A program made the translations under genes and the position numbers. The notes beneath the pieces were generated by a model. It saw only the letters and a program-made list of their open reading frames with translations. It searched no databases and was not told the origin of the DNA. From Bacillus chungangensis (GTDB taxonomy: Bacteria; Bacillota; Bacilli; Bacillales; Bacillaceae_C): DNA of 64,000 bases. Positions 54,832 through 63,414 of the stretch are shown one piece after another; within the stretch, counting starts at the first letter, position 1, and each line of letters opens with the position of its first letter. The stretch lies in contig NZ_JAUSTT010000012.1 of the NCBI RefSeq assembly GCF_030812995.1, positions 78,512-142,511 of the forward strand, read 5' to 3'.

Positions 54832-55740
54832 TTGCCAATTAATATTCCTAAACAATTGCCAGCGAGAGAAATACTTGAGCAAGAAAAAATCTTTGTCATG
54901 GATGTTGAACGTGCAAAAACGCAGGATATTCGTCCACTTAACATTCTCATCTTAAATCTCATGCCTGAAAAAGAAAAAACGGAAGTCCAGCTGCTGCGGT
55001 TGTTGGGAAATACGCCGCTGCAAGTGAATATATCGTTTTTGCGGACTGCAACCCATAAGTCGAAAAATGTGAGTAAATCACACTTAACACAGTTTTATAC
55101 GACTTTTAAAGAAGTGAAACATCGTCGTTTTGATGGAATGATTATGACAGGTGCACCGGTTGAAAAAATGCCCTTTGAACAAGTGAATTATTGGGAAGAG
55201 CTAAAAGAAATTATGGAATGGACGAAGGATCATGTCACTTCTGTGCTTCATATTTGCTGGGGGGCACAGGCAGCACTTTATTATCATTATGGAATTGATA
55301 AATTCGATTTAACAAGAAAATGTTCTGGTGTTTTCAAGCATCAAGTGACAGATGCAACTGTCAAACTTGTGCGTGGTTTTGATGATTATTTTCTAGCGCC
55401 GCATTCCCGTTATACAAGTGTAGAAATGGAGGAAATTGTTGCGAATGACGCATTGTTGCTGTTATCTTCCTCTGAAGAAGCAGGGCCGTTTCTCATCATT
55501 TCAAAGGACGAAAAGCATGTCATGATTACTGGCCATTTAGAATACGATGCTATGACACTTGCGGAAGAATATGAACGGGATCTCCAAAAAGGGTTAGATA
55601 TTCACATACCAGAAAATTATTTTCCAAATGATGATCCTACTCAACAGCCTTTGAACAAATGGCGCTCACACACACATTTACTCTTCTCAAACTGGCTGAA
55701 TTATTATGTTTATCAGGAAACGCCTTATGAATGGGAATAA
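54832..55740 (+). CDS. metA: Homoserine O-acetyltransferase MetA
   Basis: A 302-residue MetA-type acyltransferase for methionine synthesis. TTG at 54832 ([15 protein letters not shown]) follows AGGGGGTATAAGG. The catalytic cysteine 142 is in [16 protein letters not shown], and FLAPHSRYT and MITGHLEYD supply the other site residues. Position 111 is glutamate (GAPVE); in this family Glu111 goes with acetyl-CoA use and Gly111 with succinyl-CoA, so acetylation is predicted. No SAM riboswitch is found upstream. Confidence 0.94.
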   Translation: MPINIPKQLPAREILEQEKIFVMDVERAKTQDIRPLNILILNLMPEKEKTEVQLLRLLGNTPLQVNISFLRTATHKSKNVSKSHLTQFYTTFKEVKHRRFDGMIMTGAPVEKMPFEQVNYWEELKEIMEWTKDHVTSVLHICWGAQAALYYHYGIDKFDLTRKCSGVFKHQVTDATVKLVRGFDDYFLAPHSRYTSVEMEEIVANDALLLLSSSEEAGPFLIISKDEKHVMITGHLEYDAMTLAEEYERDLQKGLDIHIPENYFPNDDPTQQPLNKWRSHTHLLFSNWLNYYVYQETPYEWE

Positions 55741-55955
55741 TAGTCAAAAACCTATAAAGACAAATTGATGAAAAGACTCGTTTTCGATTGATTAAAATAC
55801 ACCAATTAATGTAATATATTTGAAGCCACCTGAAAAGATTAAAGAATTATTGATGCTTTTATTATTTTAGTATGTCGTAGCGCTAACATTGCATTAATTA
55901 TTGCATAAGATTAAAAATCAACAGAATGCTCGGAAATGGTCAATTCACAATATTA
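55741..55955. other. Intergenic region, no gene seen
   Basis: AT-rich sequence after metA with no frame, hairpin or repeat that I can support. It marks the change from conserved to accessory DNA. Confidence 0.4.
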
Positions 55956-56096
55956 AAAAATCCTTTACAATTGATAAGTCAGGTGGCTCCTGTCCAAATC
56001 CAACGTAAAGGAAATCGCTATAGACAAGCATACACCACTTTCATTATTTGCTAAATGGTTTTCACAAATAAATCATGAATTACTTTCTAAACTATG
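55956..56096 (+). mobile_element. IS4-type left-end remnant
   Basis: AAAAATCCTTTACAATTGAT and GTAAAGGAAATCGCTATAGA closely follow 26876-26945, and the frame [20 protein letters not shown] continues the same transposase start (its ATG is now ATA). The match between the two copies stops at CTTTCTAAAC (56087-56096), where the recombinase sequence begins. Confidence 0.6.
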
Positions 56097-56670
56097 TCCG
56101 TAAGTCAAGATGTGATGAAGAACGAGAAAGAAGAACAGGCGAGGATGCACTAACCGAACAAAAAAAGTTAATGGCTAAATTATTAGACGATATGGGTATA
56201 CCATACGTTCAAAAGTTTGAAGTCGGTTCAGGTGTTAAGATTGCTACTCGTCCAGTTTTTAAAGAAGTATTAGAAGAATTGAAACAGGGAAAATATGACG
56301 CTATTGCGGTTAAAGAAATATCTCGTCTTGGGCGTGGTTCTATGTCTGATATGGTTGACAGGTAAGAGTATTTATATCATTACACCATACAGAATATATG
56401 ACCCTAGAAATAATGGAACAGAGGAACAGCTTTTTAGAAGTAAGAGCAACTAAAGAAGAAGTGGACGTTAAAAGGATAAGAAAAAACTTTAATAATATTT
56501 TAGCCGCATATAACCAGCTTGATAACGCAGAAAAGGAAAACCAGCTATTAAGAAATAAATTTGATGAAATAGTATTAGATATTCTTGAAAAAGGAACTAA
56601 AAGTAAAGAACCTAAATTACAGTTAGAACCAACGCTGTCATTCCAGTTTTGGCAGGGCATAGCAGAATAA
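56075..56670 (+). pseudogene. Serine recombinase, broken by internal deletion
   Basis: [20 protein letters not shown] and [20 protein letters not shown] are the start and the conserved SRLGR region of a resolvase-type catalytic domain. The frame ends at 56365. A second open frame (56398-56670) reads like the coiled-coil tail of the same kind of protein (NNILAAYNQLDNAEKENQLL). The DNA-binding middle is missing. The catalytic serine near the start is preserved, but the first residues are fused to IS4 sequence. Confidence 0.65.
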
Positions 56671-56892
56671 AAAAGAGATCCAATATCAGGTTATTTAATT
56701 TTTTTAGAGTTAATGTTTTGTTTGTTTTTCAATTAGTAAGGAACTTTAGTTCCGAACTAGCGAAGCCATAATCTTTTTTCTTTGTTTCTGTTGATAGCTT
56801 AAGTCAAAGTTTTATTATCTTTACTTTTTCTCTTTTACGTCCGAGAAATAGCACCGTTTTACAGGTTAAAAATGAAGTATTTTTTACCAAAT

Positions 56893-57050
56893 GCAAGAAC
56901 CCTTGATACGACTGGGTTTGTTGTTAATCACAAATTTAAGGATTAACCTTAATGACCCTGTATGATTTTTTAGGTCATAAGAATTGTGATTATTAAATTC
57001 TGTGAACCCTTGATACATAAGGCTTTTTAAAGTTTGTTAATCACAAGGAA
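56893..57050. repeat. Palindromic repeat cluster, left group
   Basis: Imperfect 45-base units: GAACCCTTGATACGACTGGG with TTTGTTGTTAATCACA (56897-56932), a diverged unit around 56955-56995, and GTGAACCCTTGATACATAAG with TTTGTTAATCACA (57002-57044). Unit ends are inverted versions of each other (TGTGATTAAC / GTTAATCACA). Related units lie at 57798-58000. Confidence 0.55.
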
Positions 57051-57174
57051 TTATTTAGATTTATGAAGGCAATTTGTATTTTTTGTCTAATGGAAGATGA
57101 TTATTGGTGGGAGTTTACTTTACTTGACAATGCAGATTCATTAAAGTCTGCATATATAAACTTGGAATCATTAA

Positions 57175-57753
57175 ATTGAATTGATGAGGGCGGGGAACAT
57201 AGACTAAGGACGCTGTTATTTTTCTTAACCATGGAGTGGAACTGTTGTTGAAATACATTCTTTAACAACGTAGTCCAGCGTTAATGTTTGAAAAAATTGA
57301 ACCATACTTAAAACTAAACAGGATTTGAAAAAGTCAAAAGATGGTCAAAAAACGGTCTTTGATATGGATAAGAATTTAAGAACTGTTAGTCTTTTAGAAG
57401 CTTTAAAAAAGATCGAATATCTTTGTGATATTGAAATCCCCGAAAAATTCTATGGAACTATTCTCTATATTAATAAAATACGTAACAATTTCATGCATTA
57501 CGAAATGGAACTAGATGAAAAGGAAACAGATACTCTAGTTACAAACTTACAGGTCTGCTACGAGGAAACCATTGAATTTCTTGAAATCCATATAGACGAC
57601 TTAGAGGATTATATTCAAGATTCACGTTTTGAACTCAGTCACGAAGAGTATGAGGAACAACAAGCTGAATTTTGGGCTGAAATGCGTATGGAAGATATGA
57701 AAATCGAAGCTATAGAAAGTGCATATGAGGATTTAGGTGAAGGAAAATGGTAA
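57175..57753 (+). pseudogene. HEPN-domain protein, disrupted
   Basis: The 142-codon frame from 57325 begins at an unsupported TTG. In other frames just upstream the sequence reads KDAVIFLNHGVELLLKYIL, a stop, then SPALMFEKIEPYLKLNR, the helical beginning expected for a HEPN protein. Together they form one gene with two frameshifts and a stop. The HEPN ribonuclease motif is kept as RNNFMH (57481-57498), followed by an acidic helical tail. Inactive in this state unless the C-terminal part is still translated. Confidence 0.6.
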
Positions 57754-57797
57754 GTTGTAAAACATCCAATTAAGGGTGCTTTTTAGTTTGAATCACT

Positions 57798-58003
57798 TTT
57801 TGTGATTAACAACCCTATGAAATAAGGCTTTACAGGGGTTATTAGTACCACCGTCTAAGGATTATTAAATTTTGTAATTAACCACCTTATAAAATCAACG
57901 TTTATCAGGGTTATTAGTTACACGTTGCACAGTGAGGGAATTAGATGTGAACCCTTATAACATATAGGTTTTTGAAACTTTTCTATTGTGATTTTTTGGG
58001 CAA
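57798..58003. repeat. Palindromic repeat cluster, right group
   Basis: TGTGATTAACAACCCTATGA with AGGGGTTATTAG (57801-57846), GTAATTAACCACCTTATAAA with AGGGTTATTAGTTAC (57876-57927) and GTGAACCCTTATAACATATA with ATTGTGATTTT (57949-57997). These share the core of the left group across the disrupted HEPN gene. Confidence 0.5.
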
Positions 58004-58083
58004 ATAACGCTTGTTTGCTTATTGTTCTGGAAAATTTTTATGTATAAAGGAATATAAAACTATTAAAAAGAAGGAGAATAGGG

Positions 58084-58758
58084 ATGGAAAAAGATTTTTA
58101 TTCAAAATCAGAAGTTATTGATTATGTATGGCAATATTCAAAATATCATGGGAATTTACTTAGTTATTGCGAACAAATAGTGAAAGATGATTCTAGAAAT
58201 GGTTTTACTGCACTTATTTTCTTACTAAATTTAACGGAGAATATATTTAAAGATAAAATAAAGGATTATGATGCGAATTTAATAAATGTAATAAATGAAC
58301 TTAAAAATCAGGGATTGATTACACAGATAGAATGTACTTTCCTTAATGACAGAAACAATAGTATCAGAAGACTACGGAACCTCTTAGCACATGCTAATTT
58401 ATCGAAGTATAATTTTGCCTTTATTGAAGATGGTAGGGAAATTTTATATCCTTTAACAGAGAATGAAACATGTATAAAGCTTTATGAAATGTTTTCAGGA
58501 ATACTCTTTAACTTAATGTTAAGAATAGTAAGTGCTAATTTCATTAAACCTTTTGAAATAAATCTAGATGATAAAATCAAAAATCTTGAAATTAATATTA
58601 AAGAGTTAACGCCAGAAGAGTTGTTAGAATTAAAGGGTTTTGATGTTTCTGATGTCTCTAATTGGGAAGAACTTAGTGAAATTGATAGATATAGACTTGT
58701 AGAAAACTCAGGTGATGTTAATATTTATACAGAAGTATTCAAAGGGTTATTTAAATAA
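58084..58758 (+). CDS. HEPN-like protein, intact, unknown family
   Basis: A 224-residue protein with AAGGAG seven bases before its ATG and no defects. It is predicted largely helical. The segment RRLRNLLAHANLSKYN carries R98-N99-x3-H103, the Rx4H pattern of HEPN ribonucleases; the rest matches no family I know. It follows a broken HEPN gene and precedes a restriction-modification pair, a setting in which HEPN proteins are often abortive-infection or toxin RNases. No antitoxin-like partner gene is adjacent, so a defence role is an inference. Confidence 0.6.
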   Translation: MEKDFYSKSEVIDYVWQYSKYHGNLLSYCEQIVKDDSRNGFTALIFLLNLTENIFKDKIKDYDANLINVINELKNQGLITQIECTFLNDRNNSIRRLRNLLAHANLSKYNFAFIEDGREILYPLTENETCIKLYEMFSGILFNLMLRIVSANFIKPFEINLDDKIKNLEINIKELTPEELLELKGFDVSDVSNWEELSEIDRYRLVENSGDVNIYTEVFKGLFK

Positions 58759-59059
58759 TTTATTAGTAGTTCGAAGTGTAGATCTTTTGCTACTGTTTTA
58801 AAGTACGCATTAACAGAATTTCATTTATATGTTTGATTGACCGATGTCAAAAACATCAACCTTGTGACAAACGCCGATGCATAAGACATCACCACAGCCC
58901 CATATAAGCCCATATAAGGACACTATGGATAAAGTAATATTTAATTGGCTATGACAACAGCACAGCAAGGTACAGAAAGCTTGCCAGATTTGCATGGAAG
59001 GTCAGCAGCGAAGTACAACAAGAAAGAAACAACAAGAAAAAAAGAATGAAGAATTGGAA

Positions 59060-59300
59060 TGTCAACACTAAACTGGAAAAAATTATAAGGTCAGCTTCTT
59101 GAATTCTACAGGCGTTAAATAGCCTAGTGTTCCATGAATTCGAATGTTGTTGAACCAATAAACATAATCATCAAGTTCAAGAGCGAGCATGTTCAAGGGA
59201 AGAGAAATGAGCTCCATTAGTGAATTCTGTTTTAAATACCTTAAGCATCGCTTCAGCCACGGCATTGTCATAAGGAATGTCATAGGATGTTACATAGAAG
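59060..59300 (-). pseudogene. IS3-family transposase C-terminal remnant
   Basis: The minus strand gives YDNAVAEAMLKVFKTEFTN in one frame and LELDDYVYWFNNIRIHGTLG then YLTPVEFKKL in another, the end of an IS3 OrfB integrase. The element's right end TGTCAACACTAAACTGGAAA is at 59069. Everything upstream in the transposase is lost. Confidence 0.75.
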
Positions 59301-59389
59301 AAGACATAGTTAAAAAAGCAACTTAAGAATTTGCTTTATACTAAATAATTCTAGTTTTAAACAGTAAATTACTTATTTATATAATTAAA

Positions 59390-59420
59390 TAGCAGTTGAA
59401 TTACGTTCAACTGCTAAACA
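59390..59420 (-). terminator. Terminator of the restriction-modification operon
   Basis: TAGCAGTTGAA (59390-59400) and TTCAACTGCTA (59406-59416) pair perfectly over five bases. On the minus strand a T-rich stretch follows. It lies about 70 bases beyond the end of the restriction gene. Confidence 0.75.
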
Positions 59421-59485
59421 ACTATTGATTTTTATTTTATCTTTTTAAATTCTTCTAAAATAGGGTAATTGAACTTCTAAGACAT

Positions 59486-60517
59486 CTATTCGACTTTAGA
59501 TTTTCTTTCTTTTTTTAGACTGAAAGTACGTGTTGCAGTCTTACTATAACAAGAGATAATTATTTTTACTTTTGTTCCAGGTTCAACGTCTGATGCAAAC
59601 TTAACAATGCCGTTATCCTCAATTAAAAGCACGTCCTCAAAACCTTCATACCCTCCGGCTAATTCATAAGTAACCACTTCTGAACCAGTAACATTTTCAA
59701 TTGTATCATCTTTAAGAACAGCATTAACTTCTATTTGGTAATCTTCATCCTGTGCTAAAGCTTTATTGCCATTGAAATTTATTTCTAACTTTTTGCAAGG
59801 TTTCCCACTATTAAAGACTACTAGTTTTTCCCAATTTATTGAACCATCTTCATCACAAAATTTAATAGTAAAATCTCTTGTAAAACGGTTAACTGCTGCA
59901 TTAAAAGCAGCTTGATATTCAGGTAAGTGTTTTTGAGGCTTATCACCAATCAATTGAATTATTTTGATGTAGAAGTTAGGGTCAGATGTTAAGTGTTCCC
60001 AAAAAACTTGTCCTGCAATTTCCAGTACACCATTCCCGGTTTCTGAGTGTTTCTTTCCATAGGCATAACCAATAATGGGCTGATATATCAATTTCCTCTT
60101 TCTAATCCTATTTAAAATAGTATTAAAGTTTTCCATCTGCTTTTTTCTGCTAGCAGCATTAAAAACATTAGTCCCACTTTTAACTGCAATTGCTTCATAA
60201 ATATTTCCTACTTGTCTACTTACGTCAATTCCTTCAGCTTCTCCAACTAGTACTTGACCACTCGCTACTCGTTCTGCTAATACCTCGAAGAAGGCATCTC
60301 CAAAAATGCCTTCATCACTACTAGACATATATGCTGAAAGAATTTCTTTAATAATGTCATTAGCATTTTCGTAACCAGTTGCTTTGTATAAATATGGGTT
60401 CTTTCTTGATAAGGCTTCTTTTAATTTTAGAGTGTTAATTTTCTCTATTCTTCTTTTGTAGAAATCGTTTAATAGTTCATCAACGATTTCTTCCAGTTTC
60501 TCCTCTTCCAAAATCAT
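59486..60517 (-). CDS. Putative type II restriction endonuclease with C-terminal Ig-like domain
   Basis: A 343-residue protein starting at ATG 60517 behind GAAAGGTGTG. The N-terminal 230 residues contain RKNPYLYKATGYENANDIIK and AYMSSSDEGIFGDAFFEVLA, a pattern I associate with PmeII-like restriction enzymes, and a candidate nuclease core with GEAEGIDVSRQVGNIYEAIAVKSG. Residues of about 250-340 look different: repeating beta strands ending GIVKFASDVEPGTKVKIIIS, typical of bacterial Ig-like (Big_2) modules. Its position directly after a cytosine-5 methyltransferase supports the restriction call; a terminator-like hairpin lies between the two genes. Confidence 0.65.
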   Translation of the reverse strand: MILEEEKLEEIVDELLNDFYKRRIEKINTLKLKEALSRKNPYLYKATGYENANDIIKEILSAYMSSSDEGIFGDAFFEVLAERVASGQVLVGEAEGIDVSRQVGNIYEAIAVKSGTNVFNAASRKKQMENFNTILNRIRKRKLIYQPIIGYAYGKKHSETGNGVLEIAGQVFWEHLTSDPNFYIKIIQLIGDKPQKHLPEYQAAFNAAVNRFTRDFTIKFCDEDGSINWEKLVVFNSGKPCKKLEINFNGNKALAQDEDYQIEVNAVLKDDTIENVTGSEVVTYELAGGYEGFEDVLLIEDNGIVKFASDVEPGTKVKIIISCYSKTATRTFSLKKERKSKVE

Positions 60518-60530
60518 CACACCTTTCAAA

Positions 60531-60573
60531 TAAAAAAACGATCTAATTCTATAGTAATACAGAATAGATCGTT
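60531..60573 (-). terminator. Terminator/attenuator between methyltransferase and restriction gene
   Basis: AACGATCTA-TTCT (60537-60550) pairs with AGAAT-AGATCGTT (60561-60573). On the minus strand, the reading direction, the stem is followed by seven T that run into the ribosome binding site of the restriction gene. Confidence 0.75.
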
Positions 60574-60618
60574 TGTGCTATAATTTTACTAAAAATTGTA
60601 ATGGAAATATAATAAAAA

Positions 60619-61716
60619 TTAGACTGTTTGTAGTACTCTAATTGAATTAGCTATAGATTGACCAATCACAGTTGCTAATCGAACTGGAACAGCATTTCCT
60701 ATCTGGGTATATTTTTGACTTAATGTTCCGCAAACTTGATAACCTTCAGGGAATTCTTGTATGGCAAGATATTCCTCTATACTTAAGGGTCTATCCTCCA
60801 AAGGATGTCCCAAATTCGTACTTTTTTGTGCAGGTGAGGTTAATAAAGTTGGTGCTGGGCTATTTAATTGTATTCTTCTGTAAAATCCGACTTTCCCACC
60901 ACCAGAATTATAAGCACCACCCATAGCCTGTCTAACAATTTCTGTAGGTAAATCCCTCCAATTTCCACCACCTCGTGGAATCATTCGCATATAATGTAAA
61001 CGTTCTGCGGAATAATTAACATAAGTATGATTATCATTATTTAAATTCTCGAATACTTGTCTAAAAGTTCTCCATCGTAATAACCCATCAGTACCATTCT
61101 CATTATGAGTTTGCATTGGAAAAGCATAGTTTATGTTTAAATCATTACGAACACCAATAATAAAAACACGTTCCCTTTTTTGAGGAACACCGTAATTAGC
61201 AGCATTTACAATATTGGTCGTAACATTATAGTTTCCTATACGGTTCAATAAATACTGTAATGCACTACCCGGCATTTCATCTGGTTCCAATGGTGGAAAA
61301 TCCTGTCCTCGTTGATTTATTGGTCTGTGTCTTAAAGCAGCAGACAAAAATCCTTTAACATTCTCTAATAGGAAAAATTTTGGCTGAAGTTCATTAACTA
61401 GATCAGCATAGTGTAACATAGCCTGACCTCTTGGATCGGTGAATGCTTGTCGTTTGCCAGCTGTTGAAAAACTTTGACAAGGTGACCCACCCACAACTAA
61501 ATCAATTTCTTCACCTGGCAATAGCCCAGCTTCTTCCCTAACTCTTTCACCATTGTAGTCCATAATATTACCCTGTCTAACATTATGATGGTTATTCATT
61601 ACTAAAGTTTCACAATATATTGGTTCTATTTCCAATGCTAGTTTAATATCAAAACCAGCTGATTGTATTCCTAAATCTAATCCCCCTGCACCAGTAAAAA
61701 AGGAAATAGCGTTCAT
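60619..61716 (-). CDS. DNA (cytosine-5)-methyltransferase
   Basis: A 365-residue C5 methyltransferase. Motif I FFTGAGGLDLGIQSAGF, motif IV GGSPCQSFSTAGKRQ with catalytic cysteine 80, motif VI LLENVKGF, motif VIII PQKRERVFIIG and motif X QIGNAVPVRLA are all present. The variable target-recognition region (about 190-290) does not allow the recognised sequence to be read. It is the first gene of a two-gene minus-strand operon with the putative restriction enzyme. Confidence 0.95.
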   Translation of the reverse strand: MNAISFFTGAGGLDLGIQSAGFDIKLALEIEPIYCETLVMNNHHNVRQGNIMDYNGERVREEAGLLPGEEIDLVVGGSPCQSFSTAGKRQAFTDPRGQAMLHYADLVNELQPKFFLLENVKGFLSAALRHRPINQRGQDFPPLEPDEMPGSALQYLLNRIGNYNVTTNIVNAANYGVPQKRERVFIIGVRNDLNINYAFPMQTHNENGTDGLLRWRTFRQVFENLNNDNHTYVNYSAERLHYMRMIPRGGGNWRDLPTEIVRQAMGGAYNSGGGKVGFYRRIQLNSPAPTLLTSPAQKSTNLGHPLEDRPLSIEEYLAIQEFPEGYQVCGTLSQKYTQIGNAVPVRLATVIGQSIANSIRVLQTV

Positions 61717-62444
61717 TTTTTCACCTCAATGGTCTTTCATAATCTTTATAAGTATAACATTTAAGTAAAGTTTGGTCCAGCATTAAATATCCTATTTAAT
61801 GATTATACTATAAGAACAAATATTCTGGGTACAATATATTATATTATTGTTCGAATCATCCCGTTTTGAAGATTTGTCGAAAGCGGCCGTAGTACGGATG
61901 AAAAACGGAACTTTACAATTTTTTGTAATTCTAGCATTTACTTTAGAAATACCCACTAATTCAATAACAAGATACTTAAAATATATAAATAGCTTATGAC
62001 ATTAAAGATTATGAAATTAGCACAATAAGCTTATGAGTACTTTTACAAATTTAATAATTTAATAAGGGAGGCTGCGGAAATTCATGACTTTTTTATTGTG
62101 TTTATTATTAAAATAATGAAGGGGTTATGCTAAGCCGTTTAACCTAGAAGGTCAGTTAATATTAAGAAACAGGAAATTCGGAGAAATATTTTCAGCTAGG
62201 ATTGTCACTTATTAGTACAAACAAAGTATAAAATGGAGGATATTTACTGTACAATTTTAATGGGAAAAGTAATAGTATGCGAAAAAGAAGATATAAAAGA
62301 TTGATAATGTCTTTTGTTAGATGGAGGTTTTTTCTAGTCTTAATTCTTTCAGAAAATACATATAAGGATATTTCTAATTCATAACAGGGCAGGATTTAGG
62401 AAAAGATGAAGAAATATTGTTTTAGGTTAAGTGGGAGGAGGAAA
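61717..62444. other. Intergenic region between divergent transcription units
   Basis: About 730 AT-rich bases. No supported gene. It should contain the promoters of the methyltransferase (minus) and of the former PLD-like gene (plus). An inverted pair around AACGG/CCGTT near 61860-61915 is too weak to name. Confidence 0.4.
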
Positions 62445-63267
62445 AATGAAGAAGGAAATCCCTTTTCAAGAAGGTAAAGTAGTCTTTTTTTAAGAATCGG
62501 ATTTTTGGGGTGAGTTGTTGCAAAGATGTAATAAGGGAACAAAAGCTATCTATATTGCTACATACAATTTTAACCAGTACGAAAAAAGTTTTATCAGAGG
62601 TTATCAAACCTTGCCAATTCACGGGTAATGGTTAACTTGTTGTATGCAAAAATGACCTATGCTGACGAAGATAAATTAGAACTCGAAGAAATTCTTAAAA
62701 CTTTGTGTTATGTGCCAATCTTAAAACTAATCACTCAAAGCTATTTATAACAGATGATTTGACGTTTATTGGTTCTACTAATTTTAGTTTCGGTAGTAAT
62801 AACAATTACGAATACGGCGTTATTTTTAATAATAAAGATATCATTTCAGAATTAAGAATGTTTTATTGTAGTGAATTACTTGATCAAAGTGAGTTTACAA
62901 ACGTCCCGGAATGTTTTGATCCATTTGAATTGTTGCCAAGACTATTAAGTGTGGTTAAAGAATTAAGCAAAATAGAAAGTATGGATAAAATTATATCAAA
63001 AAAAGAGACAATACCAGAATTGCGATTTTTGACATAGAAAAGTATTTAGGGAAAACGGGTTATCCAGTGCCAATCCATATTGATTGGTTTAATTTTTATA
63101 TGCATCTAGATAAAGCAAAAAATGTACCTGATATTACTTTTAGTGAATTTAAAAAATATCTTCATAAACTATTTCCGTATTTAATTGAAGTATCCGAGTA
63201 TGTTAACGAACAATATAAAACCATAGGCAGAATTCAATTATTAAAGCATGTTCAAGTAATAAAATGA
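62445..63267 (+). pseudogene. Phospholipase D-like nuclease, disrupted
   Basis: ATG 62445 starts KKEIPFQEGKVVFF, a stop, then GTKAIYIATYNFN in frame; another frame continues NLANSRVMVNLLYAKMTYAD; the next gives NHSKLFITDD and FIGSTNFSFGSNN, a PLD motif (H-x-K-x4-D and GSTN); and the last reads FDIEKYLGKTGYPVPIHIDW to a stop at 63267. At least three frameshifts and one stop break the gene. Single-PLD-motif proteins of this type act as nucleases, some as restriction enzymes. Confidence 0.7.
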
Positions 63268-63380
63268 ACATCGTTAAGGTAATCTGGTTAAAATTCAAAG
63301 GAGTTAATTAAACGTATTATTTTAATGATTTATCTCATTACAGAAATAAACGATTAAAATCTAAAACAGTAAATGAATTT

Positions 63381-63414
63381 AGGGTTAATCCTAACTAGAT
63401 TAACCCTAATCTTT
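63381..63414 (+). terminator. Terminator hairpin of the PLD-like gene
   Basis: AGGGTTAATC (63381-63390) pairs perfectly with GATTAACCCT (63398-63407), followed by AATCTTT. A group II intron begins at the very next base. Confidence 0.75.

Noticed and set aside
56893..58003. CRISPR array
   Set aside because: Units differ too much, spacing is irregular, and no cas genes are present.
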